A stretch of 27,442 nt of DNA, taken from assembly GCA_937871685.1 (NCBI GenBank), contig CALMOL010000463.1:1-27442 (forward strand), given 5' to 3'. Positions 22,244 to 27,442 of the stretch are shown here, piece by piece. Position 1 is the first letter of the stretch; every line of letters starts with the position of its first letter. Below the pieces are notes generated by a model. The model was not told where the DNA came from. It saw only the letters and a list, made by a program, of their open reading frames with translations, and did not search any database. This DNA is from an uncultured Verrucomicrobiota bacterium (GTDB taxonomy: Bacteria; Verrucomicrobiota; Verrucomicrobiia; Chthoniobacterales; SZAS-18). A program made the position numbers and the translations under genes.

Positions 22244-22367
22244 GGCGGAGGTGAATCGTGAGACGTGGATCGTGAATCGTGGGGAGCGGAGGCGCTTCCT
22301 TGGCCCGAGCGTCGGGCACCAGCGCGATCTGAGTCAAACGATTCACGATTCACGATTCACCTCCGCC
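22244..22367. repeat. Family B palindromic repeat ('gaatcgtgaatcgtg') between two glycosyltransferases
   Basis: GGCGGAGGTGAATCGTG (22244-22260) has a perfect 17-bp inverted copy at 22351-22367. Both arms contain tandem TGAATCG units (GATTCAC on the other arm). The right arm encodes the last residues (EVNRES) and stop of the GT2 gene. A related copy lies at 26886-26966. Confidence 0.8.
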
Positions 22368-23203
22368 TGCCGCTTCAGCTCATACGCCTTGGCCACGGAG
22401 AGGAACTCATACATGGCATGCAGGCGCGCGAAATACCAGCCGGGGCGACCGTCGAGGAACGCGCGCTGGCCGAAGTAAATCCACAGGAAGCGCAGCAGCG
22501 GACGGAAGGGCAGGCGCACGGCAAGCTGCTTGAGGCGGCGCTTCCAGGCCACGCGGCCGAGCTGGATGGCGCCGGCGCTGCCGTGCAGGTAGCGATCGTG
22601 CGCCACGCGCGCCTCCCAGTTCGAGTAGCGGTTGTGCTTCTCGACGAAAACCTCGACCGAGGGGAAGGCGAAATGGTCCATTTCGGAGCGCAGGCGGCCC
22701 GTGGGACCCTCGACCACGACATGCTCGTGCACCTCGTTGTCGCCGGACCGGGTGTCGGCCTCGGTGAGCTTTTCGTAGCGGCCGAGGCGGTGCCGGAAGA
22801 GGCGCAGGTTCCAACTCGGGTAATACGCGTGGCGCAGCCAGCCGCCCATGAAGTGGAAGCGGCGGTTGATCCACCAGCCGACCTCGGCCCCGGTGCCAGT
22901 CACGACCGCTTGGAACTCCGCCTCGGCCTCCGACGGAAGCGTCTCGTCGGCGTCGAGGATGAAGACCCACTCGTGCGCGAAAGGCAGGTTCTCCAGCGCC
23001 CAGTTCTTCTTCTTCGGCCAAGTGCCGTTAAAGTGGAATTGCATCACGCGCGCGCCGTGCGCCTCCGCGATGGCCGCGGTGCCATCGGTGCTCTGCGAGT
23101 CCACCACGAAGACCTCGGCCGCCCAGCGCACGGAGGCGAGGCAGCGCGGGAGGTTCGCGGCCTCGTTCTTCGCCGGGATGAAGATGGAGACGGGGACGGG
23201 CAC
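22343..23203 (-). CDS. Glycosyltransferase family 2
   Basis: A 286-residue GT-A enzyme of the WaaE/KdtX-like group. VSIFIPAKNEAANLPRCLAS (5-24) binds the nucleotide; VVDSQSTDGTAAIA follows; the metal-binding DXD is in VFILDADETLP (80-90). RLGRYEKLTEADTRSGDNEV and HEHVVVEGPTGRL contain the family's substrate region, and amphipathic/hydrophobic helices near 240-270 (LPFRPLLRFLWIYF) suggest membrane attachment. It begins with GTG (23201-23203); there is no ATG nearby and no Shine-Dalgarno. The final residues EVNRES come from a family B repeat, which also supplies the TGA stop. Confidence 0.9.
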   Translation of the reverse strand: MPVPVSIFIPAKNEAANLPRCLASVRWAAEVFVVDSQSTDGTAAIAEAHGARVMQFHFNGTWPKKKNWALENLPFAHEWVFILDADETLPSEAEAEFQAVVTGTGAEVGWWINRRFHFMGGWLRHAYYPSWNLRLFRHRLGRYEKLTEADTRSGDNEVHEHVVVEGPTGRLRSEMDHFAFPSVEVFVEKHNRYSNWEARVAHDRYLHGSAGAIQLGRVAWKRRLKQLAVRLPFRPLLRFLWIYFGQRAFLDGRPGWYFARLHAMYEFLSVAKAYELKRQAEVNRES

Positions 23204-23228
23204 GGGAGGGGAAGAGAGGGAGAAAAGG

Positions 23229-23359
23229 TTTAAGCTTCAGGCTTCAAGCCTCAAGGAAGCCCAAAAGGAAAAAAGGCCCGGCAAAGCTTCGGCTTCAGTT
23301 CTTCGGAGCTTCGGCCGCTTCATCCCTTCCTTAAAGCTTGAGGCTTGAAGCTTCGGGCC
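23229..23359. repeat. Family A palindromic repeat copy 3, between wcaF-like and GT2 genes
   Basis: GCTTCAAGCCTCAAG (23241-23255) is inverted at 23337-23351, with longer imperfect pairing (TAAGCTTC..., GGAAG...). It shares CTTGAAGCTT-type units and a CTTCCTT border with copies 1 and 2. The right arm encodes the acetyltransferase C-terminus (EASSLKL) and its TAA stop. Confidence 0.8.
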
Positions 23360-23906
23360 TTTCGCCGCCCCGCGGGCGCAGCGGGCGGCAGGGCTGGCCG
23401 GCACAGATCATGCCGGGAGGCTGGTCGCGCCTGACCACCGCGCCCCCGCCGATCACGGCGCGGTCGCCGCTCGTCACGCCCCGCAGCCCGAGCGCCCCCA
23501 CGCCGATGAAGACGTGCGCGCCAACCACGATGGGAGCGGTTTGAAGCGGCAGGTCATCGCGGGAAAAATCGTGCGTGCCGGTGCAGAGGTAGGCCTCCTG
23601 CCCCACCGTGCAGCCCTCGCGCAGCTCGATGGCACCGAGCGAGTAGGCGTTGGCGCCATCGCCCAGGCAAGCGCGGTCGTGGAGCGTGAGGTGCCAGGGG
23701 ATCTGGATGACGGCGCGCTGGTGGACGAAGGGCCGGCCCGCAACGCGCGCGCCGAACACGCGCAGGACGAGCACGCGCCACGGCGAGAGCGGCTTGGGCG
23801 TCCAGCGGCAAAGGAGCAGCCACGTGATCCGCCACAACGCGAAGCCGATCCGCTCGCGCGTGGTCCATGGCGAGGCGTAGGCGGATTCCTGGCGAAAGGT
23901 TTTCAT
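23331..23906 (-). CDS. WcaF-like exopolysaccharide acetyltransferase
   Basis: A 191-residue left-handed beta-helix (hexapeptide) O-acetyltransferase that would acetylate a sugar of the repeat unit with acetyl-CoA. The N-terminal 'ERIGFALWRITWLLLCRWTP' and 'WRVLVLRVFGARV' are typical of WcaF. Hexapeptide turns run from about residue 60 (VHQRAVIQIPWHLTLHDRAC) through the active-site segment TGTHDFSRDDLPLQTAPIVV (putative catalytic His in TGTHD) to GAHVFIGVGALGLRGVTSGD. Its ATG overlaps the upstream glycosyltransferase stop (ATGA). The last seven residues come from a palindromic repeat. Confidence 0.9.
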   Translation of the reverse strand: MKTFRQESAYASPWTTRERIGFALWRITWLLLCRWTPKPLSPWRVLVLRVFGARVAGRPFVHQRAVIQIPWHLTLHDRACLGDGANAYSLGAIELREGCTVGQEAYLCTGTHDFSRDDLPLQTAPIVVGAHVFIGVGALGLRGVTSGDRAVIGGGAVVRRDQPPGMICAGQPCRPLRPRGGERPEASSLKL

Positions 23907-25048
23907 CGGGGCGGCTGGGGCCGACCTTCCACCGCGTCCTGGAAGTCGGCGAGATACATCCCTGCCACGCGATCGAGGGAGAATTCCCGCGCGGTTTCCC
24001 AGCCGGCGCGGCCGAGGCGCGCGCGCTCCTCCGGCGCATCGGCCAGCCGGCGCAAGGCAGTGGCCAGGCGTTCGGCGGCGTCAGGCGCACGATGGTCGAA
24101 GACGAGGCCGCTCACGCCGTCGCGCACGAAGTCGCCGAAGCACGCCAACGCCGACACGACCACCGGACATGCGCTGCCCATCGCCTCCAGCGGCGCGAGC
24201 CCGAAGGTCTCGCCGAACTCGTCCACGCTCGGATACACGAACGCGCCGGCTTCTCGGAGGTGCGAGCGCAGCGCCTCGGCCGTCGCCGCGAAGCCGGCCC
24301 ACTCCACTGCCCCTCCCAGCGGCGCGGCGAGCCGCTCCAGCTCGGCGCGGTAGTCCTCGCCCCCACCGCCGAGCGGCGTCTCGTGCGGCCCGACGAGGCG
24401 CAGGGTCCAGGCGGAATGCGCCGCGTGGAAAAGGGCAAACGCTCGCACGAGCAGCGCGAGGCCTTTTTGCGGATGAATGCGGCCGGCGAAGAGGACCACC
24501 GGCTTGCGCGCCACGGTTGAAGGCTCGTCATCGGCAAGCATCCCAGGAGGGAGCGGATACGGCACGACCGACACCCGCCCCGCCATTCCTGGCACGACGC
24601 GGTGGATCGCCTCGGCGATTGGCCGCGACACGGTTTGAAGCCGTTCGACGTGGCGATAGAGGCGCATCTGCGCGCGCGGGAAGCGGCCGACGTGCACGTA
24701 ACGCGCGCCCGTTCGCCGCGAGCGGCAAAGCACCGGCAGCCAAAACGTGTGCGTCACGAGCACGTCGGCCGGCGGGAGGACACGTCGGACGCGCAAGGCG
24801 TAGAGCAGGTCGAGCGCGAGACGCTTCACGATGTGGCCCGGCGCAGAAAATCCGCGCACGCGCCGGTGATGCACGCCAGCGTCATCGGTCTCTGCGGCGG
24901 GCAGGCCGTCGAACAATCGCGAGACATGCGTGACCTCGTGCCCGCGCCGGACGAACTCGCGGCCGAGCGCGTGCCACGCTTTCTCGATCGCGCCGCCAAG
25001 CCGCGGCGGGACCGGCAGGAAGGCGCCCTGGGCGATGGTGATGCGCAT
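23903..25048 (-). CDS. Glycosyltransferase family 4
   Basis: A 381-residue GT-B enzyme. The N-terminal acceptor domain begins MRITIAQGAFLPVPPRLGGA with GREFVRRGHEVTHVSRLF. The donor domain has VVLFAGRIHPQKGLALLVRA and the signature EFGETFGLAPLEAMGSACPV with the E-x7-E pair, then CFGDFVRDGVSGLVF. 'YVHVGRFPRAQMRLYRHVER' precedes the linker. The sugar specificity cannot be read from sequence. It starts 1 nt after the preceding gene's stop and overlaps the wcaF-like gene by 4 nt, so it is in a tightly coupled operon. Confidence 0.92.
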   Translation of the reverse strand: MRITIAQGAFLPVPPRLGGAIEKAWHALGREFVRRGHEVTHVSRLFDGLPAAETDDAGVHHRRVRGFSAPGHIVKRLALDLLYALRVRRVLPPADVLVTHTFWLPVLCRSRRTGARYVHVGRFPRAQMRLYRHVERLQTVSRPIAEAIHRVVPGMAGRVSVVPYPLPPGMLADDEPSTVARKPVVLFAGRIHPQKGLALLVRAFALFHAAHSAWTLRLVGPHETPLGGGGEDYRAELERLAAPLGGAVEWAGFAATAEALRSHLREAGAFVYPSVDEFGETFGLAPLEAMGSACPVVVSALACFGDFVRDGVSGLVFDHRAPDAAERLATALRRLADAPEERARLGRAGWETAREFSLDRVAGMYLADFQDAVEGRPQPPR

Positions 25049-25049
25049 C

Positions 25050-26216
25050 TCAGGAAGCCAGCGCGCCGGTCAGTTCGGCGGCGAGATGCCGCGCCGCCGC
25101 CGCGGCCTCGAAGCGGCGCAGAAAGCACTCGCGCGCCCGAGCGCGCATCACGGTGCGGACGGCCTCGGGCAGTGTGAGCCACTCGCGCAGCGTGGCCAGC
25201 GTGCCGGGACCGTCGTCGGCCGCGGCGAGGGCGGCACCGTCGTCGGTGATCTCGCGCCAGATGTTCACGGCTCGAGAGAGCAAGGCAGGCGTCCCGCAGG
25301 CCAGCGCCTCGACCACCGCGAGGCCGAAGTTTTCCTGGTGAGAAGGGAGCGCGAAGACCTCGGCGACTCGCAACGCACCCCACTTCTCATCGCCCGCCAG
25401 CATGCCAGGAAACGTCACGCGGTCCACGATCCCGAGTCGCTCGGCCTGCGCGCGAAGGGCGGCCTGCCAGCCGGTGGCATCCGGGCCCGCCATCACGAGG
25501 TGCAGCGCGGGGTCTGTCGCCGCGGCGGCGAAGGCGTCGAGCAAGAGATCGCAGCCCTTCTTGACGTGGAGGCGCCCGAGGAACAGCACGATCCGGCGAC
25601 CGCGTAGCGCGGGGAAATGCGCAAAAAATGCCCCACGCTGCCGTTCCGCGAGCGCGGGGTCATCGCCCGGATCAGCGAGGCCGAGCGGGGCAACGCGCTC
25701 ACGAGCGGAGTAAAGCCAGAACGACTCGCGCGCCAGACGGCGCTCCTCGTCGCAGGTGAAGAACACGGCCCGCGCGTTGCGCAGCACGCGGTATTCGGCC
25801 CACGGCCAGTAGAGCCATTTCTTGAGGTGCTTGAGCGGGTAGGTGCGCTTGAACCACGGATCGAGCATCCCGTGCGGGAAAACGAAATAGGGGGCGCGCG
25901 GGTGGACATTCTGCCGCACGGCGAGGCCGGGGTGCTGCCACAGGCCGTGGACGACCACGGCGTCGAAGCGCGGAGCGTTCTCCCGCAGCCATGGGCCGAG
26001 ACCTGGCGCGCGGCGGAAGGAGCCCTGCGGCGGGCCGAGCCGGTGGACGGACGTTCCAGCAGGCCAGCCGGTGCCCGTTTCCCACTCGGGGCCGTCGCAG
26101 CTCACGGCCTCATTCGCGTGGCCGAGCGATCCAAGGCTGGCGCACATCTGGCGCACGGCCTCGCTCACGCCGCCTTGGCGCGGGTCGAGCGAGGCCGAGA
26201 CGTGGAGCAGCCGCAT
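25050..26216 (-). CDS. Glycosyltransferase family 4
   Basis: A 388-residue GT-B enzyme. MRLLHVSASLDPRQGGVSEA is the Gly-rich N-terminal loop; 'FPHGMLDPWFKRTYPLKHLK' and 'KKWLYWPWAEYRVLRNARAV' are typical of a WfaG/WbpY-like group in which HGMLDPW binds acceptor. The donor domain has RIVLFLGRLHVKKGCDLLLD, VTFPGMLAGDEKWGALRVAE and the E-x7-E region SHQENFGLAVVEALACGTPA. It follows the hexapeptide acyltransferase gene by 3 nt and precedes the next glycosyltransferase by 1 nt. Substrate unknown. Confidence 0.92.
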   Translation of the reverse strand: MRLLHVSASLDPRQGGVSEAVRQMCASLGSLGHANEAVSCDGPEWETGTGWPAGTSVHRLGPPQGSFRRAPGLGPWLRENAPRFDAVVVHGLWQHPGLAVRQNVHPRAPYFVFPHGMLDPWFKRTYPLKHLKKWLYWPWAEYRVLRNARAVFFTCDEERRLARESFWLYSARERVAPLGLADPGDDPALAERQRGAFFAHFPALRGRRIVLFLGRLHVKKGCDLLLDAFAAAATDPALHLVMAGPDATGWQAALRAQAERLGIVDRVTFPGMLAGDEKWGALRVAEVFALPSHQENFGLAVVEALACGTPALLSRAVNIWREITDDGAALAAADDGPGTLATLREWLTLPEAVRTVMRARARECFLRRFEAAAAARHLAAELTGALAS

Positions 26217-26219
26217 CGC

Positions 26220-26879
26220 TCAGTAAACGAAGCCCTCGGCGCGCGTGAAATACTTCCAGTCCACTGGCAGGACCTTCACCGGCGCGGCCGGCACGCCGGC
26301 ATAGAGCGTGTGCGTCGTGGCGAAGGCCTTGTTAAGGAGCGACTTCGCGCCGAGCACGGAAAAGTCCGGCAGCACTGCGCCACCAAGGATCACCGAATTC
26401 GTGCCCACGAAGCAGTGGTGCCCGATGCGCACAGGGCGGGAGGATTGCCGGCTTTCGGCGAGGTCGATGGAGTGCGTGAGCACCTGCGAGGCGAAGCCGG
26501 CGAACGTGGTGAAGTCGCCGATGGAAACGCTGGCCGTGCAGTCGATGAGGTGGCGGTTGGTCACGGCGCTCTCGCGCCCGATCACCAGCTCCGGCACGCG
26601 TTCCGGCTGGTGCGCGAAGTGGCGCGACTCTCCCCGGGGGAAACCCGTGATCCAGCAGCCGCGGCCGATCGAAGACTTCTCGCCCAATGCGAGACGCGCG
26701 AGGCCCTTCACCACCGTGAGGTGCCCGATGCTCGCGCCCGGCCCCAACTCCAGCCGCTCGGGAAACACCCACGCGAGGCCGATGTGCGCGGTGGGATCGA
26801 TGGCGTAGCCAAAGCGCCGGCCCAGCCAGCGGCGCCGCAGCGCCCAGGGCAGCAGAAAGGAAAAGAGGCGCGTGAGCAC
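26220..26879 (-). CDS. Hexapeptide acyltransferase
   Basis: A 219-residue left-handed beta-helix acyltransferase. After a basic/hydrophobic start (LTRLFSFLLPWALRRRW), hexapeptide units run through IDPTAHIGLAWVFPERLELG, ASIGHLTVVKG, SSIGRGCWITGFP, and SVSIGDFTTFAGFASQVLTH containing the probable active-site His. They end with FVGTNSVILGGAVLPDFSVL and YAGVPAAPVKVLP. It resembles WcaB/LpxA-like exopolysaccharide acetyltransferases. The start is GTG (26877-26879), chosen as the first in-frame start after the repeat; no Shine-Dalgarno. It lies 72 nt after the partial glycosyltransferase across a family B repeat. Confidence 0.85.
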   Translation of the reverse strand: MLTRLFSFLLPWALRRRWLGRRFGYAIDPTAHIGLAWVFPERLELGPGASIGHLTVVKGLARLALGEKSSIGRGCWITGFPRGESRHFAHQPERVPELVIGRESAVTNRHLIDCTASVSIGDFTTFAGFASQVLTHSIDLAESRQSSRPVRIGHHCFVGTNSVILGGAVLPDFSVLGAKSLLNKAFATTHTLYAGVPAAPVKVLPVDWKYFTRAEGFVY

Positions 26880-26885
26880 GCGGGA

Positions 26886-26966
26886 ACGTGAAGCGTGAAT
26901 CGTGAATCGCGAATCGTGGATTTCAGGCCCCGCGGGAGCGCGGAAGGCTGGTCATGATTCACGGTC
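26886..26966. repeat. Family B repeat copy 2
   Basis: Tandem GTGAAGC/GTGAATC units occupy 26888-26920 and an inverted GATTCACG lies at 26956-26963. The second arm encodes the last residues (GDRES) of the preceding glycosyltransferase beside its TGA stop, just as copy 1 does for the GT2 gene. Confidence 0.7.
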
Positions 26967-27442
26967 CCCCTTGCCCGGCCGGACGGCATCGACATACGCC
27001 GCGGCCATGCGCGCGGGGGTGAAGGCCGCCGCGTGGGCAAGGCCGCGCGCGACGAGGCCGGCGCGGACCGGCGAACCGGGAGCGGCGATCCCGCGGAAGG
27101 CCCGCGCCCAAGCGGGCACGTCGTCGAACGGCAGCAGGCGGGCCGCTCTGCCCGAAACCTCGGGCAGCGGTTCGACGTCCGAGCAAAGCACCGGGCAGCC
27201 GCACGCCTGCGCCTCGATCACCGGCCACCCAAACCCCTCGGCGCGCGAGGGAAAGACCAGCGCCGCAGCCAGCGAGTAGAGCGCTTCCAGCGCGAGGTCC
27301 GAGACACCGGGAATCTCGATCACGCGCGCGGCCACGCCGAGGGATCGCGCCTCCGCGCGCTGCTCAAGGGTCAGCGGCTCGCCCGCGAAGACGCCAAGGC
27401 CGTCCCAGCCGTCCGCCGCAAGCGCGGCGAGCAGGCGCAGGA
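26952..27442 (-). CDS. Glycosyltransferase family 4, C-terminal part (gene cut by window edge)
   Basis: The frame runs off the right edge; 162 complete codons precede the stop at 26952. The visible part is the donor-binding half of a GT-B enzyme: LRLLAALAADGWDGLGVFAG at the edge, VAARVIEIPGVSDLALEALY, then VFPSRAEGFGWPVIEAQACG with the E-x7-E pair and PVLCSDVEPLPEVSG. It ends in RPGKGDRES, the last residues coming from a family B repeat. First visible gene of the minus-strand polysaccharide cluster, whose promoter must lie beyond the window. Confidence 0.9.
   Translation of the reverse strand, partial: LRLLAALAADGWDGLGVFAGEPLTLEQRAEARSLGVAARVIEIPGVSDLALEALYSLAAALVFPSRAEGFGWPVIEAQACGCPVLCSDVEPLPEVSGRAARLLPFDDVPAWARAFRGIAAPGSPVRAGLVARGLAHAAAFTPARMAAAYVDAVRPGKGDRES

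Overview
The window looks like chromosomal DNA from a GC-rich, Gram-negative bacterium, most likely of the Verrucomicrobiota. This placement is inferred from three things: the gene order (hemX-like, hemA, hemC, cobA-hemD fusion), the near absence of Shine-Dalgarno sequences before the starts, and the many short palindromic and tandem repeats between genes. No ribosomal RNA or phylogenetic marker is available to prove it. Almost every gene is on the minus strand; the exceptions are apt, a tRNA-Val and one small hypothetical gene.

Layout. 1-819: 5' part of a GrpE-like gene running off the left edge. 993-5803: a four-gene tetrapyrrole operon (hemX/ccsA-like, hemA, hemC, SUMT-HemD fusion). 5829-7534: a RhlE-type DEAD-box helicase followed by a small 'FHDAEV' protein. 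7812-8369: apt on the plus strand. 8405-8960: an array of about 24 degenerate 21-22 bp near-palindromic repeats. 9011-9082: tRNA-Val(GAC). 9109-11566: an operon of ECF sigma factor, small anti-sigma-like protein, GAF protein and cytoplasmic subtilisin-like protease. 11866-12572: a Phd/PIN toxin-antitoxin pair with an operator palindrome at the antitoxin start. 12653-13080: a second, unrelated array with a strict 21-bp period. 13152-13529: a small protein of unknown function. 13646-19915: a putative conflict (defence) or signalling locus, with a RyR-domain protein, a TPR/TRAFs-binding-like + SLOG-like + class III cyclase protein, and a large DUF4062 - STAND NTPase - TM - TPR protein. 20014-20799: a secreted and a small membrane protein, both unknown. 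20995-27442: an exopolysaccharide cluster of five glycosyltransferases (one cut by the right edge) and two hexapeptide acyltransferases, including WcaI- and WcaF-like members.

How the parts work together. The hem operon leads from glutamyl-tRNA through hydroxymethylbilane and uroporphyrinogen III to precorrin-2. The polysaccharide genes would build and acetylate a repeat unit on a lipid carrier. The RyR / cyclase / STAND group resembles known nucleotide-centred immune modules; its architecture is visible but its function here is inference.

The most unusual non-coding structure is (i) the two independent, phased degenerate 21-bp arrays and (ii) dispersed repeat families that sit exactly at gene junctions, often supplying the last codons and the stop codon of the upstream gene or adding in-frame peptides inside hem genes. 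I regard the RyR-cyclase-STAND locus, the sigma-GAF-subtilase operon and the arrays as the best candidates for something undescribed.
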